Shown: positions 50,383-59,423 of the stretch, piece by piece | How positions within the stretch are numbered: position 1 is the stretch's first letter | Layout: each line of letters begins with the position of its first letter | Origin: JBOFBH01 sp051657715 | Lineage (GTDB): Bacteria > Actinomycetota > Actinomycetes > Actinomycetales > Angustibacteraceae | Assembly (NCBI GenBank): GCA_051657715.1 | Contig: JBOFLF010000064.1 | Span: 186,001 to 250,000 of the forward strand | Length of the DNA stretch: 64,000 nucleotides | Reading direction: 5' to 3' | Position numbers and translations under genes: made by a program | The notes under the pieces: generated by a model | Seen by the model: only the letters and a program-made list of their open reading frames with translations | Databases searched by the model: none | What the model was told of the DNA's origin: nothing

Positions 50383-53178
50383 TCAGCGGCCATAGAGGTC
50401 GAAGGCCGCGAGGGTGGCGTACCCGCTCGGGGTAGACGGATCGATCGAGCCACGCGCCTGGGCCAGGGCGGCGACCGGCGTCAGCCCTGATGACAGCGCC
50501 TCGTGCAGCGAGGTCATCAGGGCTGCGGTCTCCGCGTCAGGTGTGGGCAGGGTGGTCGCGATGACGCCGGTGGCACCGAGCATCTGCAACGCGTGCGCGA
50601 CACTCAGCAGGTGGTTGCCGGGGAACACCCGGGCCGCCGCGGCGTGACATGCCGCCAGGACGACCAGCCGCGGCGGGTGGTCCAGGCGCTCCAGGTCGTA
50701 GATGGTCAGGTCGCCGTCGGCGAGGTGCAGGCACGACAACATCGGGGCGTCCCACCGAAAGTGGCCGTGTGCGGCGATGTGAGCGACCTCGGCGCCGTCC
50801 ATCTGGTTCAGCGCGGTCGCCACGGTGGCGTCAGCGCCGGCGGTCCAGGTCGTCGGTGCCGAGGCCACCTGGATCGGCCGTGGTGCCGGCGACACGTCCG
50901 GCCCGCTGATGAAGACATGGCGTCCGTTTGGGTCCGCCGCCTCCAGGACCTGCCGCGTGGCCGACGTGCACCACGCGCTCGCCGACCGGACGACGTGGCA
51001 GCCGACCTGGGTGGTGGTCCGCAGGAGCCCCCAGGTCACGGCGTGCAGCCGCTCGGTCGGTGCGATGACCAGCATCCGTTCGTGGACCGCGGATCGGATG
51101 GGGTCGAAGAGGATGGTGTCGAGCGTGGCCGCGCAGTCGACGGCTCCGGTCAGCGCTGTCCGCAGACTGGCCGCGCTCCCGCGTCCAGCTGCCAGCCGGG
51201 CCAGCGCGAAACGCAAATGCTCCAGGGCGTCGACCGCCCGCTGCACCGGCCCCACGTGATGAACAGTCGGGCGTTGGGTGGACGGCCAGGACTCGCCGTC
51301 CAGGACGATCGCGAGCAGCTCGTCGTCGATCGTGACGAACTCCACGAGGACGCGACAGCCCAAGGCCTCCCGCAGCACGCTCCCGGACGGCGGTTCCGCT
51401 GCTGGACGCCAGGACTGCGCCGCGGGCCGCCGCGACTGCGCCGGAGTGAGCCGGCTCAGCCGCACGACGTCTCGCTCGCACGCCGCCACCCGCGAGTGCA
51501 GGGGCGCCAAGGTCTGCGCCTGCAGTGCCGCCTGCCGACGGTCCTGCACCGCTCGACGGAGCCGCTCGATAGCCGTGGACAGCGTCGAGTCCGACGGCGG
51601 TCGTACCGGACGGACCAGGAGATCCTGCCCGCGCCACCGCTCGACCTCGCGCAGCAGCACCGCGGCCGACCCCTGTTGCCAGGCCAGTCGCAGGCCGAGC
51701 CGTGCCAGATCCTTGCCGAGGACCAGTGCCTGAGCCTGCAGCTCCGTCGCGCCCAGGCCCGCACGGTGCCGGGCCAGCACCCGCAAGCCCGTACGGACGG
51801 CCCGGACGGCCCCCTGGCCATCGCCGCGACTGGCGCCGATCAACGCCTCGACGTACCACCGCTCCAACTGCAGAACCGCCTCAGCCCTTCCCCCGCACGC
51901 CGGCCTCGCCCAGTCGAGCAGTCCGGCGGCCCGTTGGGTCTGCCCGGTAGCCAGCGCGAGGCGAGCCGCGACTAGCCGGACCCGCGCGGCTTCTTGTTGC
52001 CAGTGGGACGAGTCCAGCTCGTCGGCCAGCCGAGCGGCCCGGTCCACCGAGTGCCTCGTCGCCGTTCCCGCCACCTCCTGGGCGGACAGCTCGAGGTACT
52101 GGGCGACCGTCGCCCACACCGGGCGGTGCTGGCGGTCGGCCAAGCGGCGGGCCTGGCGCGCGTAGCTGAGGGCCAAGACGCCGTCCCGGTCGGCGATCGC
52201 GGCCCGGCACAGCAGAACCTGGCACTCCAGGAGCTCGACCGCCTGCCCGGTACGGGTGAACTCTTCGGTGGCGCGCTGAGCCGACGTCTTGGCCTCGCCG
52301 ACCGCACCGACTCCCAGCAGCAACGCGGCCCGGTCGGCATACCGCACCCCGGTGAGGAACGCGTGCGCGTCACAGACCGGCTCGGCCTGGTCAAACCGCT
52401 CCAGCGCCAGCACGATGTCGCCGCGAGCCTGCGCCACGCACCCGAGGTTCCACAGCGACATCGCGGCATCCAGCTCGCGCCCGTCGGCGACCTCCAGCTG
52501 ATGGGCACGCCGCAGATCGGCCTCGGCCGCGTCCAGGTCCCGCAGGTAGATGTGCAGCAACCCCCGGTTGCTGAGAGCCAGCGATTCCCAGTGCGTGTCC
52601 CCCGACCGGTTCAGGCCCCGGACGGCGGTGCGGTACTCCTCCAGCGCTTCCTGCCACCGTCCGCACCGCTGCAACAGGTATGCCCGGCGGGCCTGCACGC
52701 GATACCGGGCCACGCCCTCGACGGCCCGAGCTGCCGCACTGATCTGCCGCAACGCCTCCCCGGTGGCACCGAGGTCGACGAGGACCTGGGCCAACGCCAT
52801 CCTCGCCTCGGTGGCATCGCTCGCGTCCTCGGCCGCGGTCGCCGACCGGACTGCCCGGCGCAGCTCGTCCCGAGCCCCCTTGAGGTCCCCGGACATCCTG
52901 GCGGCCAGGCCGAGAGCGCGGTAGGCGCGGCACCGGGCGGTCCGGTCGCGGGCAACGTGTGCCAACCGGAGGGCACGTTCGGCTGCCTCCCTCGCCTCGG
53001 CCGGGTTCACCCCGACCAGCTCCAGCGCTCGGTCTGCCCATCCGCGGGCAGTCCCTGGGCTCTGGCCATCCGCTGCGCCGACGACATCCGTCGTGAGCGG
53101 GCTGGTGTCGTCCGCGCGATGGGCAGGGTCAGTGCGCGGGGCAGGGTCGTGACGCTCGACGGCCGCAGACCGGTTCAC
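50383..53178 (-). CDS. TPR-CHAT protein (caspase-like protease)
   Basis: A 931-residue protein with an N-terminal array of helical TPR-type repeats (about residues 45-530), a linker with basic/Ala repeats (AQSRRPAAQSWRPA) and a C-terminal CHAT domain. The predicted catalytic dyad is His804 in IAAHGHF and Cys844 in LVVLAACHAAAARVF, with SCLHLADGDLTIYDL between them; both are intact. CHAT proteases are cysteine proteases related to caspases and separase that cut specific partners when the TPR part is engaged. It is the last gene of a coupled operon with an ECF sigma factor and a small beta-rich protein. No signal peptide or membrane helix is seen, so it is cytoplasmic. Confidence 0.92.
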   Translation of the reverse strand: MNRSAAVERHDPAPRTDPAHRADDTSPLTTDVVGAADGQSPGTARGWADRALELVGVNPAEAREAAERALRLAHVARDRTARCRAYRALGLAARMSGDLKGARDELRRAVRSATAAEDASDATEARMALAQVLVDLGATGEALRQISAAARAVEGVARYRVQARRAYLLQRCGRWQEALEEYRTAVRGLNRSGDTHWESLALSNRGLLHIYLRDLDAAEADLRRAHQLEVADGRELDAAMSLWNLGCVAQARGDIVLALERFDQAEPVCDAHAFLTGVRYADRAALLLGVGAVGEAKTSAQRATEEFTRTGQAVELLECQVLLCRAAIADRDGVLALSYARQARRLADRQHRPVWATVAQYLELSAQEVAGTATRHSVDRAARLADELDSSHWQQEAARVRLVAARLALATGQTQRAAGLLDWARPACGGRAEAVLQLERWYVEALIGASRGDGQGAVRAVRTGLRVLARHRAGLGATELQAQALVLGKDLARLGLRLAWQQGSAAVLLREVERWRGQDLLVRPVRPPSDSTLSTAIERLRRAVQDRRQAALQAQTLAPLHSRVAACERDVVRLSRLTPAQSRRPAAQSWRPAAEPPSGSVLREALGCRVLVEFVTIDDELLAIVLDGESWPSTQRPTVHHVGPVQRAVDALEHLRFALARLAAGRGSAASLRTALTGAVDCAATLDTILFDPIRSAVHERMLVIAPTERLHAVTWGLLRTTTQVGCHVVRSASAWCTSATRQVLEAADPNGRHVFISGPDVSPAPRPIQVASAPTTWTAGADATVATALNQMDGAEVAHIAAHGHFRWDAPMLSCLHLADGDLTIYDLERLDHPPRLVVLAACHAAAARVFPGNHLLSVAHALQMLGATGVIATTLPTPDAETAALMTSLHEALSSGLTPVAALAQARGSIDPSTPSGYATLAAFDLYGR

Positions 53179-53206
53179 CGCTGTGCCGTCGTAGCAGCAT
53201 CCGCCG

Positions 53207-53656
53207 TCACAGCAGCACCCACTGGGTACGCAGCGTCCGCCCGTCAGCGGTACGCGCCCGCAGGCACATCGTGCCGGCGTCCACGTCGGCGCGGAACCGG
53301 CCGAACTCGTCGACCGCCACCTGCCTCGACGTGGACATGGTCTGAACGGTGAGCACCTCGATCGGGCCGGTCACCTGGCCCACCAACCGCCAGCCGTCCC
53401 GTCCCCGCTGGGAGCCGACGTCGATCTCCAGGTCGTCCAACGCGAACGAGATCCACTGGCTGTCCCCGTCGTCCAGGTGCTCGCGGACGGCGGTCGTCGC
53501 GACCGAGTCGACGAGCGGGATCAGTGCTGCGTCCAGGTCCCGCATGGTGAACGCGACCCTGGCGGCCTCGTCGATCCAGCCGGGCACCGGGTCGAGCGTG
53601 TCGAACACGACTCCGACCCGGTCCAGCAACGCCTCCTCGGCCGGCGTCGGGTCCAT
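53207..53656 (-). CDS. Small beta-rich protein between sigma factor and CHAT genes
   Basis: A 149-residue protein of unknown function. The N-terminal half is helical (PVPGWIDEAARVAFTMRDLD); the C-terminal half is beta-rich, with GWRLVGQVTGPIEVLTVQ, VDEFGRFRADVDAGTMCLRA and GRTLRTQWVLL, like a carboxypeptidase-regulatory-type beta sandwich. I recall similar proteins beside ECF sigma and CHAT genes in other actinobacteria, but no role is established to my knowledge. It could be an anti-sigma factor, adaptor or substrate. Its ATG overlaps the sigma stop (TGATG), and the CHAT gene follows 28 nt later. Confidence 0.75.
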   Translation of the reverse strand: MDPTPAEEALLDRVGVVFDTLDPVPGWIDEAARVAFTMRDLDAALIPLVDSVATTAVREHLDDGDSQWISFALDDLEIDVGSQRGRDGWRLVGQVTGPIEVLTVQTMSTSRQVAVDEFGRFRADVDAGTMCLRARTADGRTLRTQWVLL

Positions 53657-54309
53657 CACAATGGTCCCCTGGTGGTGGTGGGAGCGGTCCACGTCGGGGA
53701 CCGGACGTCGAGCACGTACCCCAGTCGGTCCAAGGCTCGCTGCAGGTGCCCGAGGCATCGGCCCCGCGTCGGGCCGATGCTGCCGATCGGCATCCCGAGC
53801 GCCTCGGCGACCGCCTCGTAGCGAGGCGGCGGTGACGCGGACAGCACCCGGAGCAGGCGTTGGCAGCGCTCGTCCAGCTGGGCGAGCGCTCGCGCGACCA
53901 CGGTGTCGCGCTCGGTGGCCAGCAGCAGATCCTCCAGACCCGGGCGGTCGTCGGGTATCCGGGCCAGCACGTCGTCCGCGACATCGACGTACTCGCGTCG
54001 TCTGCGTGTCGTCACCCGGAGCGCCTCCCGCCTGGTTGTGGTGGCCAGCCACGAGCTGAGCCGCTCGGGCTCGTGGATGGACCCCAAGTGCTCGACCAGC
54101 CGCAGCCAGGTGGTCTGGACGACATCCGCCGAGTCCATGGTGGACAGCCGGAACCCGCGGGCCACCGACCAGACCAACCGTTGATAACGGCGGACGATCT
54201 CGTCCCAGGCCCACGGCGCGCCATCGCCAGCCCACCGCAGAAGATCACCGACGGAGGCCGCCTGCCGGGCAGCCTCATCGCTCGCCATACCGCTGGTCCC
54301 GGTGCCCAC
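53656..54309 (-). CDS. ECF-type RNA polymerase sigma factor
   Basis: A 217-residue group IV sigma factor. Region 2 is WDEIVRRYQRLVWSVARGF, DSADVVQTTWLRLVEHL and ERLSSWLATTTRREALR; region 4 is LDERCQRLLRVL, YEAVAEALGMPIGSIGPTRGRCLGHLQRAL. GTG at 54309 is chosen because AGGGAG lies 6 nt upstream; longer starts back to 54381 are possible. It heads the operon with the beta-rich protein and the TPR-CHAT protease. No classical transmembrane anti-sigma gene is adjacent. Confidence 0.92.
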   Translation of the reverse strand: MGTGTSGMASDEAARQAASVGDLLRWAGDGAPWAWDEIVRRYQRLVWSVARGFRLSTMDSADVVQTTWLRLVEHLGSIHEPERLSSWLATTTRREALRVTTRRRREYVDVADDVLARIPDDRPGLEDLLLATERDTVVARALAQLDERCQRLLRVLSASPPPRYEAVAEALGMPIGSIGPTRGRCLGHLQRALDRLGYVLDVRSPTWTAPTTTRGPL

Positions 54310-54438
54310 GCTCGTCTCCCTGCGCCGATCGGACACCCATTGTGGGCGCCCATCACTCACGGCGACAAGCAACGGTCTCATGTCATGCAGAGCCGAACGC
54401 TATCCGCCCTGATACGTGTCCATCTGTGCCATCCCCCT

Positions 54439-54490
54439 GGGCGGTGACCACAGCACTGGACGATGGCTACAGCACTAGGCGGTGACCACG
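54439..54490. repeat. Imperfect direct repeat upstream of the sigma-CHAT operon
   Basis: GGCGGTGACCAC occurs twice about 40 nt apart with ACAGCACT copies between. It lies between the sigma gene and the PhzF-like gene. Function unknown. Confidence 0.4.
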
Positions 54491-54516
54491 TCGCCGCTGA
54501 GCGATGGACACGGCGG

Positions 54517-55380
54517 CTACCGGGCGATCGTCGCGGCCGAACCGCTCACCCAGACGCGATCGTCGTCGCGCACGTCGACCATCAGCAGGCTTGGCCGGCC
54601 CATGTCCTCGCCCTGGTGGATGGTGATCTGGGCCGGCGGATCGACGAGGCCGAGCGCTCGCAGGTATCCACCGAACGCGGCGGCCGCGGCCCCGGTGGCG
54701 GGATCCTCGACGACCCCGCCGGGTGGAAATGGATCCCGCGCGGAGAACCGGGTGGCCGCCCGGGCAGCGGTTGGCTCGTGCGACCACACCAGGTGCGCCG
54801 TCGTCCACCCGCGTTCTCGCATCAGCCGGTCGAGGGCCGGGTAGTCGTACTCCAGGTCAGCCAGCAGCTGCCGGTCGTGAACCGCCAGTACCAGGTGCTC
54901 GTTCCCCGCGTACGACACGTGCGGCGGGAACCGCCCGTCGAGGTCGTCTCGGTTCCAGCGCAACGCCGCCAGCGCCGCGTCGAGCTCGTCGTCAGAGGCT
55001 GGCCGGGTCCGGGTCGGCACGCTGGTGAGGGTGGCGATCAATCCGGTCGCGGTCGCGGCGACGTCGACCGGCACCACACCGACGGCGGTGTCGAACCACA
55101 TCGGCCCCGGGCCGTGACGCTCAGTGATGGCAACCGCGGCGGCCACGGTCGCGTGCCCGCAGAACGCGACCTCGGCAACCGGGCTGAAGAACCGCACCCG
55201 GTGGTGCCCTTCGACCGCCGGCTCGATGAACGCAGTCTCGGAGTACCCGACCTCGGCAGCGATCCTCAGCCGGGCGGCGTCGTCGAGACCGCCGGCGTCC
55301 AGGACCACCCCAGCCGGGTTGCCACCCCGCCCGGCGTCGGTGAAGGCCGCGTAGCGCAGAACCGACTCAGTCTCAGACAT
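54517..55380 (-). CDS. PhzF-family isomerase-like protein
   Basis: A 287-residue PhzF/YddE-fold protein. The two-lobed pattern is clear: YAAFTDAGRGGNPAGVVLD, VGYSETAFIEP (catalytic Glu), VRFFSPVAEVAFCGHATVAAAVAI, then FPPGGVVEDPATGAAAAAFGGYL and QITIHQGEDMGRPSLL. PhzF acts in phenazine synthesis, but most members have other unknown roles; no phenazine genes are here. ATG at 55380 (MSETESVLRY) is preferred over 55410. Confidence 0.92.
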   Translation of the reverse strand: MSETESVLRYAAFTDAGRGGNPAGVVLDAGGLDDAARLRIAAEVGYSETAFIEPAVEGHHRVRFFSPVAEVAFCGHATVAAAVAITERHGPGPMWFDTAVGVVPVDVAATATGLIATLTSVPTRTRPASDDELDAALAALRWNRDDLDGRFPPHVSYAGNEHLVLAVHDRQLLADLEYDYPALDRLMRERGWTTAHLVWSHEPTAARAATRFSARDPFPPGGVVEDPATGAAAAAFGGYLRALGLVDPPAQITIHQGEDMGRPSLLMVDVRDDDRVWVSGSAATIAR

Positions 55381-55443
55381 GTCACCAGCATGCCTGGTGA
55401 CCCCCCACAAACCGTCAGGCGGGACGTCGATCGCGGGACGACG

Positions 55444-56352
55444 TCACGCGAGGACGTCCCGAGTGGTGAAGCGTGCCCAGGCGGCGCAGCCGAACACCGC
55501 GACGTACGTCAGCTGCAACAGCAGCCCACGCGTCATCAGGTCCCAGGGCACCGGGTCACGCAGCAGGTCGCCGAAGGCCGTCCAGTAGTGCGAGGGCAAC
55601 CACGGGTGGATCACCGAGATCTGCGGGATCGCGTTCAGGATCTGGCTGGTGATGGCCACCCCGACCGTGGCCGCCATGGCGGCGATCGGCACGTCGGTGA
55701 GCGTGGACACGAAGACCCCGATCGCGCTGATCCCGCCCAGACCCACCCCGACGTAGGTGGCCACCGCGAGACCGCGCAGCAACGCCTCCGCGGTGGTGAT
55801 CGTCCCCCCGGACAACAACGTCACCTCCCCGAGCGGGAACAGCAACGCCCCGATCAGCGCACCGGTGACGGCGACCGTGAACGTGGCGACCAGGCACCCG
55901 ATCAGCACCGAGACGAGCTTGACCAGCAGCAGCCTGGTCCGGCCGGTGGGCGCCACCAGCAGGTAGCGCAACGTCCCGCTCTGAGCTTCACCGGCGATCG
56001 CGTCACCGGCCACCACGCCGACCGCCAGCGGCAGGAAGAGCGGCAGCTGCACGGTCAGCGCGGTGAACGCGACGAACAGGCCGTTGGTCGTCACGTCAGC
56101 GAGGAACGGCGGTCCTTCATCCGGGCTGGTCGGCCCGCCGAACCACCGCACCACCACCGCGATCAGCACGGGTACCGCGGCGAGCACCACCAGTCCTGCG
56201 CGTAGCCGCGCCCGGCCGGCCAGCACCCGCAGCTCGCTGCCGAGCAGTCGCAGCGTCGCCGTTCCCGCAGTCCGGACGGTTGACAGCCCCGGTGCCCGGT
56301 CGGCCACCGGCGACCGGAGCTGATCCAGCGCGGGCTCCTCACTCGGCGACAT
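55444..56352 (-). CDS. ABC-2 type transporter permease
   Basis: A 302-residue permease with six predicted membrane segments. It has the pattern PLAVGVVAGDAIAGEAQSGTLRYLLVAPTGRTRLLLVK typical of ABC-2 permeases, and later GLGGISAIGVFVSTLTDVPIAAMAA. Its 5' end overlaps the 3' end of the ATPase gene, so both form one exporter. Substrate unknown. An ATG at 56364 is a possible longer start. Confidence 0.9.
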   Translation of the reverse strand: MSPSEEPALDQLRSPVADRAPGLSTVRTAGTATLRLLGSELRVLAGRARLRAGLVVLAAVPVLIAVVVRWFGGPTSPDEGPPFLADVTTNGLFVAFTALTVQLPLFLPLAVGVVAGDAIAGEAQSGTLRYLLVAPTGRTRLLLVKLVSVLIGCLVATFTVAVTGALIGALLFPLGEVTLLSGGTITTAEALLRGLAVATYVGVGLGGISAIGVFVSTLTDVPIAAMAATVGVAITSQILNAIPQISVIHPWLPSHYWTAFGDLLRDPVPWDLMTRGLLLQLTYVAVFGCAAWARFTTRDVLA

Positions 56353-57304
56353 CGAAGCCCTCACCGGTCAGCGCCACGAACGCGTCCTCCAAGGACGGCC
56401 GCAGCACCTGCAGTCCCAGGACCCGCACGCCGTCCCGGACGAGCGCGGCACACGCTCGATCGGTCGGTCGATCCCCTACCGCTGCTTGTACCCGTCCGGT
56501 CAGCGAATCACCGTCGGCAGGAAGCACGAGCACCCCGTCGTAGCCGAGCGCGCGCAACGTCGTCGCGGCCCGGTCCGGATCCGGGGTGGTGACGAGGAGC
56601 CGATCGCTCACCTGCGACCGCAACGCGGCAACCGGGCCATCGGCGACCAGCCGGCCGCGGGAGAGCACCGCCGCGTGGCTGCACACCTGCTCGACCTCGG
56701 CCAGCAGGTGGCTGGACAGGAACACCGTGGTGCCCTCGGTCGCCAGCTGCCGCACCAGCGACCGCACCTCGCGGGTGCCCTGCGGGTCCAGCCCGTTGGT
56801 GGGCTCATCGAGGATCAGCAGGTCACGCGGGCGCAGCAGGGCGACCGCGATACCGAGCCGTTGGCGCATGCCCAGCGAGTACGCCTGGTACCGCTTGCGG
56901 CGGGCGCCAGCGAGCCCCACCCGTTCCAGCGCCTGGTCGATCCGGGACCGGCGAGTACGCGGCTGCGCGGTCGCGTCGGCTGCGTCGAGGCGGGCGAGGT
57001 TCGCCTCGCCGGTCAGCCAGGGGTAGCAGGCCGGCCCTTCGATCAATGCGCCCACCCGAGGCAGCACGGTCGCGGCGGCTCGCGGCATCGGGTGCCCGAG
57101 CAGCTCCACGGTCCCAGCCGTGGGGGCCACCAGCCCGAGGATCATCCGGATCGTGGTCGTCTTCCCGGACCCGTTGGGGCCGAGGAACCCGTAGACCGAC
57201 CCTGCCGGGACGTCCAGGTCCAGCCCGTCCACGGCGAGCTGGCCGCCGCGGAACCGCTTGGTCAGCCCGCGCGAGCGCACCGTGCTGGTCTCGACACTCA
57301 CCAT
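56339..57304 (-). CDS. ABC transporter ATPase
   Basis: A 321-residue ATPase: LTKRFRGGQLAVDGLDLDVP, Walker A GPNGSGKTTTIRMIL, YSLGMRQRLGIAVALL (signature), LLILDEPTNGLDPQGTREV and FLSSHLLAEVEQVCSHAAV. A C-terminal ~90-residue tail follows. ATG at 57304 is used; the frame continues to 57601 without family similarity. It is 55 nt downstream of the LolA-like gene, so all three may be transcribed together. Confidence 0.93.
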   Translation of the reverse strand: MVSVETSTVRSRGLTKRFRGGQLAVDGLDLDVPAGSVYGFLGPNGSGKTTTIRMILGLVAPTAGTVELLGHPMPRAAATVLPRVGALIEGPACYPWLTGEANLARLDAADATAQPRTRRSRIDQALERVGLAGARRKRYQAYSLGMRQRLGIAVALLRPRDLLILDEPTNGLDPQGTREVRSLVRQLATEGTTVFLSSHLLAEVEQVCSHAAVLSRGRLVADGPVAALRSQVSDRLLVTTPDPDRAATTLRALGYDGVLVLPADGDSLTGRVQAAVGDRPTDRACAALVRDGVRVLGLQVLRPSLEDAFVALTGEGFDVAE

Positions 57305-57359
57305 CCCGCCACGCCACCCGACCTGTACCTGGGGTGAACGCGGCTGTGTCGGGTGCCCA

Positions 57360-58574
57360 TCACCCCGGCCGGACAGGGCTTGAACGCCCGGCTGAGGTCT
57401 GACGCGCCTGTCGACCCGCTTGCTGATCGGCTTGGCGAAGCAGCGCCGCTGAGGTGACCGCCCCGACGAACACCTGCCCGTCGGCGGTCCGCAGCACGGT
57501 GAACAGTCGCGTCCGCAGCAAGTTGCCGTCCCCGAACCGACCGCTGACCGGACGCGCCGCGGACTCCCACGCGCGCAGCACGGTGTCGGTATCGATCCCA
57601 CCCGCCGCGGGTGCGGTGCCAGACGCGTCCTCGGGCGGGTCGCTCGCGGCGGTGGGGCGGTCCGGCAGCCGAACTCGCAGCACCGACGTCCACCCGGAGC
57701 CGATCACCTGCGGGCGGTCATCCGCCACGGTTGGGGACGCGCGGTCCGGTGCTGGGGCAGGTGACGGGCTCAGCTGCTCGACCGTCGCTCCCGGTGGCGG
57801 CCGGAAGGCGAACGTGTCCGACGACGGAGCCCGCAGGTCGAGCGCGGTGTACCCGACATCCAGGGCTGCCTGCGAGCTACCCCGCGGGGTGATCACCACC
57901 CGAAGCGCCAGCCCGGTATCGGCGTCCACCGACAGCTGGACCGAGCCGATGGTGCTGGCTGGGTGCTGCGGCTGCAGCCACAGCACGTACGCCGGACGCC
58001 CGGCTACCCGCGCCGACCGACCGACTTCGACCGTGGTGGACGGCGCCAACGCCGCCAGTGCTTGGTCGGCCAGCTGTTGCGGTGCGAGTTTGTCGAGAGA
58101 CCGCGTCAGCTCGGCCAGACTGCCGGGTGCGCCTTCAGTGGCTCGACGGGTGTGGGTCACGGTGCGACGTGCGCTAGACCAAGCCCACAGATCCTGATCC
58201 GAGCGGATCACGCTGGCCTGGGTGAGATTGCCCAGGAGATCCACCCGCTGCCGCCTCGGCCCATCCACGAACACCCGCACCGTGTGCGTGCCGGACAGCA
58301 AGGACATCCACTCCCCCGACCCGCCCGTCGGGAGCGCCGGGAAGCCCAGCTCGGCGGTGACCCGCACGGTGCCGCTGAGTGTTCGCACGTCGGCCCGCTC
58401 GGCCTTAACGATCAGGTCCCGCGCTGAGAGCGCTGGTAATGACGGCTCGGCGGACGCCGCCCGGTCTCCCCAGACGGCAGCGACCGCTACCAGGCCCGCG
58501 ACGGTGACCGGCACCGACCACCGGACCGCCCGTGAGGCTCGCGGTGACCAGGAGCGGGGCGTGGCAACCGGCAT
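57360..58574 (-). CDS. LolA-like exported protein (sigma-E regulator/lipoprotein carrier fold)
   Basis: A 404-residue protein with an N-terminal signal sequence (VRWSVPVTVAGLVAVAAVWGDRAASA), an unclosed-barrel LolA/RseB-like domain (about residues 50-260: LSGTVRVTAELGF, RRQRVDLLGNLTQASVIRSDQDLW, GRPAYVLWLQPQHPASTIGSVQLSVDADTGLALRVVI) and a Pro/Ser-rich stretch before a C-terminal part (LFTVLRTADGQVFVGAVT). Such actinobacterial proteins may bind lipids or monitor the envelope. The neighbours are an ABC exporter (downstream) and the acVLRF1 gene (upstream). ATG at 58574 fits the signal peptide; 58610 is longer. Confidence 0.85.
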   Translation of the reverse strand: MPVATPRSWSPRASRAVRWSVPVTVAGLVAVAAVWGDRAASAEPSLPALSARDLIVKAERADVRTLSGTVRVTAELGFPALPTGGSGEWMSLLSGTHTVRVFVDGPRRQRVDLLGNLTQASVIRSDQDLWAWSSARRTVTHTRRATEGAPGSLAELTRSLDKLAPQQLADQALAALAPSTTVEVGRSARVAGRPAYVLWLQPQHPASTIGSVQLSVDADTGLALRVVITPRGSSQAALDVGYTALDLRAPSSDTFAFRPPPGATVEQLSPSPAPAPDRASPTVADDRPQVIGSGWTSVLRVRLPDRPTAASDPPEDASGTAPAAGGIDTDTVLRAWESAARPVSGRFGDGNLLRTRLFTVLRTADGQVFVGAVTSAALLRQADQQAGRQARQTSAGRSSPVRPG

Positions 58575-58626
58575 GGTCTCTACTGTCCGACGAACCGGCC
58601 GTGCACACAACCGCTGTCGGGTCTGG

Positions 58627-59379
58627 TCACGGCTCGGTGAGTCGCACTCGGACCGCTCGGATCCGCACGGCCGCCTGGGTCAGCACCACGAGGCGTGGGT
58701 CCGGGACGGGCAGCGACGGCCCGCGGGGCAGCCGGGACACCGCGGCGAGTCGGGAATCGCTCAGCACCGCGCGAACCAGCGCCTGGTCACCGCCGACGAC
58801 CACCCCGTCCAGGTTGCCGAGGTCGGCACCGACCAAGCGCTGGGCGGCCGCGTCGGCGACCGTGCCCACCAACGCGTCGGCCTGGCCGGCTCGGCGCCGC
58901 GCGTACCGCTGCTGAGACCACCCCCCAGCGGCAGTTCGCGCCTGGACGTACCGGCGGCCGACCACATGGGTCAGCAGACGGCCATCGCGGGCCAGTCCTA
59001 CCGCCCAGCCGCCGCGGCGCACCAGCACCAGGCCGACCGTACGCGCCAGCGCGGCGTGCTCGGCCACGGCAGCAGCGACCGCAATCGGCCCGTCGCGACC
59101 AGGCGACCCGGACGTGATGAGTGGCACCGGCAACGGTGGCCAAGGCACCTCGACATCAGCTCTCGCGCCGTCAGCGGCAGCGAACCGGACGGCGGCAGGT
59201 GAGCTGGTGTTCGACGTGGACGACTCCGCCGGGGATGTATCGGCCGCGTCCGTGTGGTTCGCATACGTGTCGGTTGCGTGCGGGTCAGCCGGGAGCGTGA
59301 CCGACACGGACGCGGAACCGTGGCGGTCGATGAACTCGGTGACCCAGCCACCCAGGCGCTCCGGGCTCACCTCGAGCAT
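58627..59379 (-). CDS. acVLRF1-type peptidyl-tRNA hydrolase (Vms1-like)
   Basis: A 250-residue protein matching the actinobacterial Vms1-like release factor (acVLRF1). The key segment is RRYVQARTAAGGWSQQRYARRR, whose Gln-bearing loop in Vms1/eRF1-like folds releases nascent chains from stalled ribosomes. The N-terminus begins LEVSPERLGGWVTEFIDRHG, and a Thr/Ser/Asn-rich insert of about 40 residues follows near position 35. Ribosome quality control is the likely role. ATG at 59379 is chosen by family start; longer starts are open. It lies 44 nt downstream of sufT. Confidence 0.85.
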   Translation of the reverse strand: MLEVSPERLGGWVTEFIDRHGSASVSVTLPADPHATDTYANHTDAADTSPAESSTSNTSSPAAVRFAAADGARADVEVPWPPLPVPLITSGSPGRDGPIAVAAAVAEHAALARTVGLVLVRRGGWAVGLARDGRLLTHVVGRRYVQARTAAGGWSQQRYARRRAGQADALVGTVADAAAQRLVGADLGNLDGVVVGGDQALVRAVLSDSRLAAVSRLPRGPSLPVPDPRLVVLTQAAVRIRAVRVRLTEP

Positions 59380-59423
59380 CCGGTGCCGCCCGGGCCGTCC
59401 GCGGGTGCCAGCCGACGGGCGGG

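Noticed and set aside
51994..53352. 452-codon open frame opposite the TPR part of the CHAT gene
   Set aside because: Shadow frame; the TPR-CHAT frame has clear domains.
54463..56205. 580-codon open frame opposite the PhzF and permease genes
   Set aside because: Arg/Asp/Gln-rich text with no family pattern; both opposite-strand genes are recognised.
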